Positions 16,077 through 23,943 of a stretch of DNA of 64,000 bases are shown piece after piece. The stretch comes from Micromonospora carbonacea. Its GTDB lineage: Bacteria; Actinomycetota; Actinomycetes; Mycobacteriales; Micromonosporaceae. The position numbers and the translations under genes were made by a program. The notes beneath the pieces are model-generated. The model saw nothing but the letters and a program-made list of their open reading frames with translations, did no database searches and was not told the origin of the DNA. The stretch is taken from positions 6,802,501-6,866,500 of the forward strand of contig NZ_JACHMZ010000001.1 of assembly GCF_014205165.1 (NCBI RefSeq), written 5' to 3'. The number at the start of each line of letters is the position of its first letter. Position 1 is the stretch's first letter.

Positions 16077-17195
16077 TCAGGGGCTGGTCGGGGTGAGTCG
16101 CAGCTCGGGGAGGTGTTCGGTGGCGGCGTCGATCACGGTGCGGGCGAGGGTTGCCGGTAGGCCGGCTTGGGCGGCGAGGTCTTCGATGGTGGTGTGTTGT
16201 TGGTTGAGGAGGGTGGCGGCCTTGCCGAGGAGGGTGGGTTGTTCGCGGGGGCCGAGGTCGCCGGGTTCGGGGTGGCCCCACTGGGCGAGCAGGCTCATGC
16301 CGCGTCGGTAGGTGTGGTCCCGGTAGATGCCGAGGTCGTGTCCCCGGTAGACGAGGGCTTTCAGGCTGATGCCCCAGCGGCGTTTCAGTTCGTGCAGCCG
16401 GTCGAAGTCGAGCCGGGTGGGTAGTTCGGCGGCGAGGGTGGTGCTGGGGGCGAGGAACTCGGAGGCGAAGGCGGTGGCCTCCCGTTCCAGGAGTTGGCTG
16501 CCCGGCTCGGCGTCGTGGTGTAGCAGGAGGTGGCCGAGTTCGTGGGCGGCGTCCATCCGGGAGCGGGCCTTGTCGTTCTTGGCGGGGTTGAGGAAGACGA
16601 ACGGCCGTTGGCCGTACCAGTGTGAGAACGCGTCGACCCGTTCGGAGGCGTCGGGTAGGGACAACACGATCACCCCGTGCGCCTCCAGCAGCCGCACCAT
16701 GTGCGGCACCGGCCCGTCGTCGAGCCCGAACTCCGCACGTGCCGCCGCGGCGACCGTGCGGACGTCCTCGGCTCGCGCGGGTTCCGGCCAGTCCAGTTGC
16801 GGCAGCCGCAACTCGGGTAGCCGTAGCTGCCGGCCCACGACCTCGACCATCCGCCAGGCGACCTCGCCGAACGCCTCCGCCTGGTCCCGCTCCGCCTGGC
16901 TGGTGGCCCGCAGGCTACGGAAGTGCGCCCGCCCCGGCGACGCCGGCGCCGGGACACCGGCGGCGAAGAACTCCACCGGCATCGCCAACGCCAACGCCAA
17001 CCGCGCCAGCACCGCCGCCGACGGGCGGGCCTGCCCCAGCTCGTACTGGCTGACCGCCGCCGCCGTCACCCCGACCTGCCGGGCCAACTCGTTCTTCCGC
17101 ATCCGCCGCCACCGCCGCGCCAACCCCAGCGCGTGCGGCTCGAACCCCGCCACGGCCGCGGTGACCGGCACCGGCGGGCGAACCCCGCCCGTCAC
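16077..17195 (-). CDS. XRE regulator fused to ImmA/IrrE metalloprotease
   Basis: 372 residues. The N-terminal HTH is MRKNELARQVGVTAAAVSQY followed by ELGQARPSAAVLARLALAL. The central and C-terminal part is the ImmA/IrrE (DUF955) zinc protease with AAHELGHLLLHHD (HExxH) and downstream EATAFASEFLAPS supplying the third ligand. Family members cleave a repressor to switch on mobile-element or stress genes. The GTG at 17195 overlaps the stop of the upstream gene by 4 bases (GTGA), which fixes the start against the much longer open frame. The pair may act as a regulatory or toxin-antitoxin-like module. Confidence 0.85.
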   Translation of the reverse strand: MTGGVRPPVPVTAAVAGFEPHALGLARRWRRMRKNELARQVGVTAAAVSQYELGQARPSAAVLARLALALAMPVEFFAAGVPAPASPGRAHFRSLRATSQAERDQAEAFGEVAWRMVEVVGRQLRLPELRLPQLDWPEPARAEDVRTVAAAARAEFGLDDGPVPHMVRLLEAHGVIVLSLPDASERVDAFSHWYGQRPFVFLNPAKNDKARSRMDAAHELGHLLLHHDAEPGSQLLEREATAFASEFLAPSTTLAAELPTRLDFDRLHELKRRWGISLKALVYRGHDLGIYRDHTYRRGMSLLAQWGHPEPGDLGPREQPTLLGKAATLLNQQHTTIEDLAAQAGLPATLARTVIDAATEHLPELRLTPTSP

Positions 17196-17896
17196 GCCCG
17201 TCGACCAGCGACAACACCGAGGGTACGGCCGACGCCGCCAGCAGGCCGCAGCGTCCCAAGCGGCAGCTCCGGCACCGGCAACTCGTCGTGCCGCTGCTGC
17301 CCCGGCACCCCGACCGGGCCGGCGACGACCGGCAGCGGCGTCCCGGAGGTGGCGGCGTCGCCGAACCAGAGCGTCACCTCGAACCACGGCGACCCGCCCT
17401 CACGGTTGTCACGGGGCAACCCGAGGTACGCCGTCGCCTCACCCGTGGTGATGTCACCGGTGTGCGCGACCCGCAGGTGCCGCTTCGGGGGCACCACACC
17501 GGCGAAGACCTCCGGGAACTGCTCGGCGTCATCGAAGGCCAACTGCCCGTCGCGACTGTTCTCCACCGCCCCACCCAGGCGGGCCTCGCTGCCCTCCCAC
17601 CGGATCGACTCGATCCCACCCTGCAACGAGTACAACCGCACCACATACCCGGCGCACAGGATCTCCAGGGAGTTGTCCTCCACCCGCACCCGCACCCCGT
17701 CGACCCCGTCGAAGGCCGCCTTGCCGAGGTTCGTCAGGTTCCGCCACACCGTGGTGCCGAAACTCATCGCGTCGTCACCGAGTTCCGGCTCGTGCCGGTC
17801 CGCGGCCCGCCGGTAGACCTGCCGGATCAACCCGCCCAGCGACTCCAGCACACCCCGCTCGTCCAGCACCGCCACCGCGTCATCCAGCAAACCCAT
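17192..17896 (-). CDS. Unknown protein paired with the ImmA protease
   Basis: 234 residues, starting MGLLDDAVAVLDERGVLESL and followed by a helical N-terminus and a beta-rich middle (DNSLEILCAGYVVRLYSLQG, then SPWFEVTLWFGDAATS). I recognise no family. It is translationally coupled to the ImmA gene by a GTGA overlap, so the two products probably work together; it could be the protease's target, antitoxin or sensor (inference). ATG 17896 is chosen over a longer open frame because the preceding residues are low-complexity. Confidence 0.65.
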   Translation of the reverse strand: MGLLDDAVAVLDERGVLESLGGLIRQVYRRAADRHEPELGDDAMSFGTTVWRNLTNLGKAAFDGVDGVRVRVEDNSLEILCAGYVVRLYSLQGGIESIRWEGSEARLGGAVENSRDGQLAFDDAEQFPEVFAGVVPPKRHLRVAHTGDITTGEATAYLGLPRDNREGGSPWFEVTLWFGDAATSGTPLPVVAGPVGVPGQQRHDELPVPELPLGTLRPAGGVGRTLGVVAGRRA

Positions 17897-18319
17897 GCCA
17901 CAGAATCTAGTCGACGCCGCAGTTGATGTTGCGGAAATCAAGCAGCCGACACGCCCGGCCCGCCGAACGAGGCAGAGACACCCCGCCCTCCACCTTCCAG
18001 CCATCGTGCGGGTCGGGGCTACTCCTGGCCAGAAGCGACCGACACCACCGAACGCCCTCCTTGCCGGCAAGGGAGGCCTGGGTGACTGCGGAGAGGACAA
18101 GCCGACCCGCCTGGTCGCGCAGAACTCCAATTATTGATACACAGGCGGCGATAGCCTCGCACCCCCACGCTGTGTTCCCTGCCCTCGGCTGTCGGCTGCC
18201 ACTCGACCGGAGGCACTACTGCCAATAGATCTGAGGCATCGAGCCCTCCGAGTAGGGCCTTCCGAGGAGGGCCGCCTCGAAGGCGTTGCGAAGCGAGTGG
18301 AAGGCCCTGCCATTGATGT
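17897..18319. other. Intergenic between the ImmA pair and vsr
   Basis: About 420 bases. I see no credible gene. It would carry the promoter of the ImmA pair at its left end and the 3' end of the restriction-modification transcript at its right end. No clear terminator stem was found. Confidence 0.35.
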
Positions 18320-18757
18320 TCATCCAAGCAAGGTGAATCCCCGGCGAGTTCGCACCAACTCGGCAATCCGGCGCGCCGCCGCCTTCACGTCCTCGTGCTC
18401 CCACACGACGATCAGCAGCCAACCGGCATCCTCGAGGGCTTGGCGGGTCCGTCGGTCGCGGTCCATGTTTTTGGTGAGCTTCTCGCGCCAGTATTCGTTG
18501 TTTGCTGTCGGCTGTCGGTGATGCTGGGGGCAGCCGTGCCAGAAGCAGCCATAAACCTCGACGGCGACGCGGGCTGGGCGGAAGACGATGTCGATCTTGC
18601 GGCGCAGGTTCGGGAGCGGTTGGGCGCAGACGCGGTAGCGCAGTCCCTCGGCATAAAGCGCGCGGCGCAGCGCCAATTCGGGGGCTGTGTCGCGGCTGCG
18701 GTTGCCCTGCATGGCGCGTCGAGTCGCCTGGCTGGAGGCCCACGACTGTTCTGGCAT
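18320..18757 (-). CDS. vsr: Very-short-patch repair endonuclease Vsr
   Basis: 145 residues, family length. It nicks 5' of the T in T:G mismatches that arise when 5-methylcytosine deaminates. Family landmarks are RRAMQGNRSRDTAPELALRR, LRYRVCAQPLPNLRRKIDIV (catalytic Asp), AVEVYGCFWHGCPQHH (zinc-binding Cys and His), WREKLTKNMDRDRRTRQALE and WLLIVVWEHE. It lies 81 bases downstream of the restriction gene and in the same orientation as the cytosine methyltransferase, the classical partner. Confidence 0.92.
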   Translation of the reverse strand: MPEQSWASSQATRRAMQGNRSRDTAPELALRRALYAEGLRYRVCAQPLPNLRRKIDIVFRPARVAVEVYGCFWHGCPQHHRQPTANNEYWREKLTKNMDRDRRTRQALEDAGWLLIVVWEHEDVKAAARRIAELVRTRRGFTLLG

Positions 18758-18838
18758 GTCGTTTACCCTAGTCAGGACGGTCTTGAACGCCGTCCGATGC
18801 TCGCCTCGCCGCGTCCATGAGCCCGTCGTCTCGGTCCG

Positions 18839-19618
18839 CTACCCGTCTGCGTCGAAGAGCCCGGGGATGTCGCCGTGCTCGAACAGCACGCTGCCGACGA
18901 GACCGGTGACGTCGATGGCGGAGGGGTCAGGTGTCGGTCGGCCCTCGGCGTAGGCGAGGCGGACGGCGGCGATGTAGGCCAGCCGGACGCCTTGGATGAC
19001 CAGCACCCGTCGCAGACCGTCGGAGACCTCACCGCGCTCATGGGCGACCGCAGCGAGCCGGGAGATCGTTTCGGCGCGGCGGGCGATGCGCATATCCGGA
19101 TGCCCCCTCTCACGACGGGTGGCGTCGCTGACGAGCGGGAACCGGCCGGAGGCGGGCAGGTCGACGGTCGGTGAGACTGGTGGGATCTTCTCGTTGAGGA
19201 TGGCCTTGAAGCGGCTCTCCCGGATTGCCTTCAGGTACGCGGTGTACTCGACCGCGTTGAGCTTCTGCTGGGCTGCCGCGTAGTCCGGGTGTCGTTTACC
19301 GGCGACCTCTTCGAACTCCCACAGCGGCCACAGTTCCATCTCGGCGACCTCGAAGACGTCGAGAATGCGCATGGCCACGGCGTCAGTGCGCTGGTTAGTC
19401 AGGTGCCGTCGCACCCGCACACGCAGCCGCTCGTTGGTCTGGCCCACGTAGATGGGCTCACCGTCGTAATCGTAGAACGCGTAGCAGCCCCAGCGGGCGT
19501 CTGACCACTGCCGGCCATGCTCATCCCGTGCGTTGAGCGCCGCGTCCAGCATCTCCCGGAAGTCGCGGACCGCAGGGGCCGGCAGCGAGTTGCGGGCCGG
19601 CCGAGGAATGCTAGACAC
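18839..19618 (-). CDS. GIY-YIG restriction endonuclease, Eco29kI-like
   Basis: 259 residues. The GIY-YIG core is WGCYAFYDYDGEPIYVGQTN followed by ERLRVRVRRHLTNQRTDAVA with the catalytic Tyr, Arg and His, and an N acts later in the ELWPLWEFEEVAGKRHPDYA region. The core plus the VAMRILDVFEVAEMELWPL stretch recalls Eco29kI-type enzymes, which cut CCGCGG. The ATG overlaps the methyltransferase stop by 8 bases. It is therefore the restriction half of a type II system; the recognition sequence is inferred from family resemblance only. Confidence 0.75.
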   Translation of the reverse strand: MSSIPRPARNSLPAPAVRDFREMLDAALNARDEHGRQWSDARWGCYAFYDYDGEPIYVGQTNERLRVRVRRHLTNQRTDAVAMRILDVFEVAEMELWPLWEFEEVAGKRHPDYAAAQQKLNAVEYTAYLKAIRESRFKAILNEKIPPVSPTVDLPASGRFPLVSDATRRERGHPDMRIARRAETISRLAAVAHERGEVSDGLRRVLVIQGVRLAYIAAVRLAYAEGRPTPDPSAIDVTGLVGSVLFEHGDIPGLFDADG

Positions 19619-20789
19619 CCACCACCGCCAGGCGCGGCGACTCCGCAGAGCGCAGCTCGCCGCGCACGAGCGGCATCAGATACTCGCGGCCGAGCCATGA
19701 CACCACCGGCACGCACACCGCGTCGCCAAAGCCAAACAGGGCCTGATTCGTACGTAGCCCGTCAAGGCGGTAGTCAGCGGCACCCATCAGCTTCGCGTAC
19801 TCCCGCGGGGTCATCCACCGCACCCGGACCTTGCCCTGCCCAGCTTCGACCACGGCCTGCTTGGATGACCCACCCCGCGCCGTGCGCAAGCAGCCGGAGA
19901 TGTCATCGGGACGGATCTCCCAGGTCGGCTTCCCGCCGCGAGTACGCCGATACGCGGTCCGACGAGAGATCCCGCGACTCTTGCGCAGGGCTTCCAGCCG
20001 CTCGGCCTGGATGGGAGACAGGGAGCTGACGAAGGCTCCCTTACGCTGCTCATCCCACCAGAGTTCGCTGCTCGGCGGCACCTTGTCCGCGAGCTCGGTC
20101 AAGCCGGTGGTCATCGGGGGCGGAGGTGCCGGCAGTAAGGCGCGGTGGGTGCGCAAGCTCGGATCGCCGAACGGCGCTTGCAGCCAGTCCGGCCGCAGCT
20201 CGCTGTTGGGGACGGGCTCATCGGCTGGGGGCTCGAGCGCGCCGACGAGGAACAGCCGCGGGCGTGACTGCGGCACGAAGCGGCGGGCGTCGAGCGCGAG
20301 GACATCCACCGAATAGTCGAGATCATTGAGGGCACCGATCGCAGCGGCCAAGTCCTCCCCGCCGTGGCTGGTCGCCAAGCCCACGACGTTCTCCAATACC
20401 ACAACAGGCGGCCGCCGGTCGCCCATCTCCTTCAACACTCGCACGAAATGCCAGAATGTTCCCGACTCGCTGCCAGCGAGGCCGCGTCGCGCGCCGGCCA
20501 AGGATAGGTCGGTGCAGGGAAATGACGCCCAGGCCAACGCCAGGTCGTCTGGCATCTGAGCGCCCTTGACGTTCGCTATGTCGCCGGGCTCGTAGGTGTG
20601 CGCGCCAGCCGGGTCACTGAAGTGACCTTCATACATCTCCTTCTTGTCTGGTTCGATGTCATTCGACCAGGTGACCTTGAAGCCGGCATCCTCCAGGCCC
20701 AGGCGCACGAGGCCTATGCCGGCGAAAAATTCCCCGGCGGTGGGCTTGGTAGCGCTGGCATCGGAAGGGATCAACACTAGCTGGGTCAC
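19611..20789 (-). CDS. DNA (cytosine-5) methyltransferase
   Basis: 392 residues from GTG 20789 (an alternative GTG at 20822 adds 11). Motif I FFAGIGLVRLGLE near 21-33, motif IV with the catalytic Cys SFPCTDLSLAG at about 89-99, motif VI VVLENVVGL, motif VIII QSRPRLFLVG, then a target-recognition region with RGGSSKQAVVEAG and MTPREYAKLMGAADY, and motif X FGFGDAVCVPVV. It methylates C5 of cytosine to protect host DNA from the adjacent nuclease. It is first in an M-R-vsr transcript and divergent from the SNF2 operon across about 1 kb. Confidence 0.93.
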   Translation of the reverse strand: MTQLVLIPSDASATKPTAGEFFAGIGLVRLGLEDAGFKVTWSNDIEPDKKEMYEGHFSDPAGAHTYEPGDIANVKGAQMPDDLALAWASFPCTDLSLAGARRGLAGSESGTFWHFVRVLKEMGDRRPPVVVLENVVGLATSHGGEDLAAAIGALNDLDYSVDVLALDARRFVPQSRPRLFLVGALEPPADEPVPNSELRPDWLQAPFGDPSLRTHRALLPAPPPPMTTGLTELADKVPPSSELWWDEQRKGAFVSSLSPIQAERLEALRKSRGISRRTAYRRTRGGKPTWEIRPDDISGCLRTARGGSSKQAVVEAGQGKVRVRWMTPREYAKLMGAADYRLDGLRTNQALFGFGDAVCVPVVSWLGREYLMPLVRGELRSAESPRLAVVGV

Positions 20790-21772
20790 GGCTCTTACAC
20801 TACAAACCTTACGTTGATCCACAAGCCATCGGGCTCAGCGGGTCGCGCACCGCCTCACAGGCCGGCCACTGGCATCCAGACGGCTTGGGTGTGACGCACG
20901 GGGTCGACAGCCGCTCCGAGCAAGGTGCTCCCAATCGTTCAGGTTTGCGGGGCGTCCGATTTGCGCACTTCGCCAGTTATGTGGTCTAACCTTGTCGCCG
21001 GGCCACGTGAACTCAGCTTGAGGCGTTTGGCACGGTTATCGATCAGGGCGATAGTGGTCATGCTGCCAGAGTTGTCGGGTGGGCTCGTAGGTGGGTGTGA
21101 GCCGATGATGTGCATTTGCCAGCCGAGGTGCGTCCCACAGGTCGAAGGCTTCAGTGTGGTCAAGCAGCGATGAGCCGTCGACCACGACGACGTCGACGTC
21201 GAGCGCGGCTCTGTATTCGACATCCCCCTCCAGCCACCGCGCCGGCGACCCGTGACCAAAACGAGCAGCGCCTCTACACACCGCCGAAGCCGCGGCGCAG
21301 CTGCGAGTGCCGGATTTGGCTCTGCCGCACCACCGCCCGCCGCCTATCCCGCGCACCTTCCCCGGCAGCTACCGGCGCTTCTCCGTCAACGACCTCACCA
21401 CGATCATCACGGCTGGACCGCAACCCGCCAACGCACGCCGACGCAGCCCCCGACCCAAGACAGTGCTGTTGCCGAAAAGCTGACGTTGCCGCGCGAGCCG
21501 CCGGCCGCGGTCCAGAGGCTCTCCCGTCTTTCGGCGAGCAGCTGGAAGCACTAAGCTGAAGGGCTTCCAGGGCACCCTAGTGCTCGCCCTTTGCCGGCAG
21601 CAGACTGTATTCTGCGGTCCCGCAATCGCGCCGGTGGGTCTCAGGCCGCGCCTGTGGGTTTTCGGGCTGAGCGGGCGCAGCAACATGAAGGTGCCTGGAG
21701 CGAGACCACCTATGCGATCACCCAACGGCCTTGGTGAACTGGCGGGGCCGGACGTCAGGGAGGCTAACGACA
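20790..21772. other. Divergent intergenic region, no firm gene
   Basis: About 980 bases between the methyltransferase start and the divergent helicase operon. The minus frame between about 21036 and 21270 (around EYRAALDVDVVVVDGSSLLD) looks briefly coding but has no proper start and its N-terminal part is junk; I treat it as a possible gene remnant. The rest must hold both promoters. I found no confident promoter boxes. Confidence 0.4.
21758..21763 (+). promoter_or_regulatory. Shine-Dalgarno that fixes the start at 21773
   Basis: GGGAGG stands 9 bases before GTG 21773. It is the best ribosome-binding site in front of the operon's first gene and decides between GTG 21773 and GTG 21839. Confidence 0.5.
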
Positions 21773-22618
21773 GTGTTGCCGGACGACGCTGCGCCATGTC
21801 GGCATGCGGGGGCACCCTCGCCGGATGCCGTACGTAGGGTGGACTACCTGATCCAGAACTTGGCCACAGATGCCGACGTGCTGGCCCGGTACGGGCTGAC
21901 GGCCGAGGAATATCGCGACGCTATGCCCGCGGCGATCGAAGCAGCGCGCGGCAGCATGAGCGCGAGCAACGCCGGCCGTCGCCAATTTCTGCTCGACATC
22001 CTAGAGGCGCTGCTGAAGGCGGGGTTGGTCGAGAGCGTCACCAAACCCCAGTACGGAGACGACACTGTTTACCGGCTGACGGTCCCCCGGTTCGGCAGCG
22101 TGGCGATCATTCAGAAGGGCTGCCCGGACGGCGCGCATAGCAGCATTCGCTGGTCGGTACCGGATTGGGCACGCGAGACGTACCTCTGGTGGCTGTGCGA
22201 CAGTATGAAGGCCGAACCGGGTGAGCACATCGCTAAGGGCATCCAGCGCATGCGCAGCCGCGTCCTCGACCCGGCCGACCGGACTGTAGATGGCGTCATC
22301 TTCCACAATCACCTATGTGGCACACCCAAGCGTCGTTGCCCGAAGCAGGATCGAGCCGTGCAAATTGGCGGGCTGCTGGTGCCCCCGCCGTGCGTTTATA
22401 TCATGCCCGACAGCAGTAAGCCCAATGTACGCGACTTGAACTGGGCGGGCACGCAGCAGCGCTTCTTTCCCGGCATCCTGCTCGGCCTATTCGGGATTGA
22501 TCAGCAAGCCTTGCCGGCGTATCTGGGGCATGTCGGTTTCCAACGCAAGAACGGTGAGGTCCGAACCACCGTCTCGGCTAGATTCGGCATCGGCCGTTCA
22601 ACCACCTACAGGAGATGA
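21773..22618 (+). CDS. Unknown protein, first gene of a helicase operon
   Basis: 281 residues. The N-terminal third is helical (DYLIQNLATDADVLARYGLT, then RRQFLLDILEALLKAGLVES). The middle contains VDGVIFHNHLCGTPKRRCPK with two Cys, and IGGLLVPPPCVYIMPDS. I do not recognise the family; a nuclease or DNA-binding role is possible but unsupported. It is coupled to the ParB-like gene by an ATGA overlap at 22615-22618. Base composition is lower in GC than the chromosome flanks, as in the following genes. Confidence 0.65.
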   Translation: MLPDDAAPCRHAGAPSPDAVRRVDYLIQNLATDADVLARYGLTAEEYRDAMPAAIEAARGSMSASNAGRRQFLLDILEALLKAGLVESVTKPQYGDDTVYRLTVPRFGSVAIIQKGCPDGAHSSIRWSVPDWARETYLWWLCDSMKAEPGEHIAKGIQRMRSRVLDPADRTVDGVIFHNHLCGTPKRRCPKQDRAVQIGGLLVPPPCVYIMPDSSKPNVRDLNWAGTQQRFFPGILLGLFGIDQQALPAYLGHVGFQRKNGEVRTTVSARFGIGRSTTYRR

Positions 22619-23943
22619 TCCGGTTGTTCAATCCGATGCTAGACCAGGATCGCGTGGTGCTGCTACGGAACCGTCACCCAACGCGTCATGTGCTGGTTCC
22701 GGCCTGGCCACGCGAGCAGAAGGAGCTGCCGCAGATCGAGGTTGAGGTTGCTTGGGTCCGTTTTTCCACGCTCAACCATCGCACCAAGGCCGAGCAGCGC
22801 CGTGAGATTCACCGCGCTGGCCAAGCTGATCTGTTCACCGCTGACCCGCTCGGCCCGGTCGCCCAGGAGGCGCAGTACCGCATCCTTACCAGCCAGGAAG
22901 GCTTCAAAGAGCTGAAGGCGGACCTGAAAGATCGCGGTCAGCAGGATCCGGCGATCATCACTGCCGAGGGCGTTCTTATCAATGGAAATCGGCGTACCGC
23001 CGCCTTGCGCTCGCTTTACCAGGACGACGACTGGATGAAAGCGCGTTACGTCCAATGCCTTGTCCTCCCTGAAGACGCTCAGATCGACGAGCTCGTCGAT
23101 CTTGAGGCAGAATTGCAGATCGCGCGCGACTTCAAGCAAGAGTACTCGTGGATTAATGAGGCGTTCCTCATCGAGGAACTTTACGACCGCGAGGGCAAGG
23201 ATTTTGGGCGCGTCGCCCGTCGCATGCATAGCGACGTTGCGAAAGTGAGGGATTTGCACGATAAGCTTCAACAGGTGCACCAGCTAGTTGACCTTTCGAA
23301 GGGTGCTCGCCTGCACGTCGATTTCGCCGACAATGAGTCCGCCTTTACTGAGCTGACCGGACATATTCGAAACAAACCCGCAGCCGAGGCCGACAGTGTG
23401 CGGGCGGCATACTTCCTCGGCACATTGGCCAACGTGGAGTACCGCAAGCTGCGTCATCTCCGACGTGCAGACGCGGCACAGCTTATCCAGCGCGAAATTG
23501 AGCGCGATCCCGCGCTCAAGCCGGTGCTCGACGCCGCCCGTTCCGCCGAGGCTGCCGATCCGGGCGACGACCTGCTGAACGACCTGCTTGGCGAAGACCC
23601 ACCCGCGCAGCCGCTGAATGAGCTGCTCAGCTTGATTGCTGCTCGGACACCCGACGAGAACGTAAACCTCGGCAACGGGGACAATGTCTCCGCCCGTCAG
23701 GTTCTTACCTCCCTACGTGGCGCAATCGTCGCTGCCGCAGAGGAGGCCGCGGACGAAGCGGCAGACCAGTCAGCAGTCAAGGCCCCATTTTCCCAGGCCG
23801 AGAAGGCGATCAACGCACTTAAGCGAATCGGTAAAGATCTCCCAAAAGCTCGGGCTCAGGCTGAGTGGGATGAGCACCCTTTCGGTCTTAAGATCGCCGA
23901 AATCAAAGGACTGCTGAATGAAATCGAGGGCCGCCAGGCGTGA
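22615..23943 (+). CDS. ParB/Srx-like domain protein
   Basis: 442 residues. The segment LTSQEGFKELKADLKDRGQQ, then DPAIITAEGVLINGNRRTAA, matches the ParB/sulfiredoxin-like fold (x-x-G-N-R-R signature), which binds or hydrolyses nucleotides or nicks DNA. Downstream is a long helical region (VARRMHSDVAKVRDLHDKLQ) and an acidic C-terminal part. It is coupled to both neighbours (ATGA before, GTGA after), so it probably forms a complex with the SNF2 helicase. It is not adjacent to a ParA, so a plasmid-partition role is unlikely. Confidence 0.7.
   Translation: MIRLFNPMLDQDRVVLLRNRHPTRHVLVPAWPREQKELPQIEVEVAWVRFSTLNHRTKAEQRREIHRAGQADLFTADPLGPVAQEAQYRILTSQEGFKELKADLKDRGQQDPAIITAEGVLINGNRRTAALRSLYQDDDWMKARYVQCLVLPEDAQIDELVDLEAELQIARDFKQEYSWINEAFLIEELYDREGKDFGRVARRMHSDVAKVRDLHDKLQQVHQLVDLSKGARLHVDFADNESAFTELTGHIRNKPAAEADSVRAAYFLGTLANVEYRKLRHLRRADAAQLIQREIERDPALKPVLDAARSAEAADPGDDLLNDLLGEDPPAQPLNELLSLIAARTPDENVNLGNGDNVSARQVLTSLRGAIVAAAEEAADEAADQSAVKAPFSQAEKAINALKRIGKDLPKARAQAEWDEHPFGLKIAEIKGLLNEIEGRQA

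Noticed and set aside
18216..18743. Alternative minus frame overlapping vsr
   Set aside because: Lacks any Vsr motif; the 18320-18757 frame carries them all.
20925..21356. Short frames in the methyltransferase/operon gap
   Set aside because: One minus stretch (around GDVEYRAALDVDVVVVDG) looks briefly coding but has no start, so it is recorded only as a possible remnant.
22615..23943. Plasmid partition ParB
   Set aside because: There is no ParA next to it and the protein is embedded in a helicase/nuclease operon, so partition is unlikely despite the ParB-like domain.
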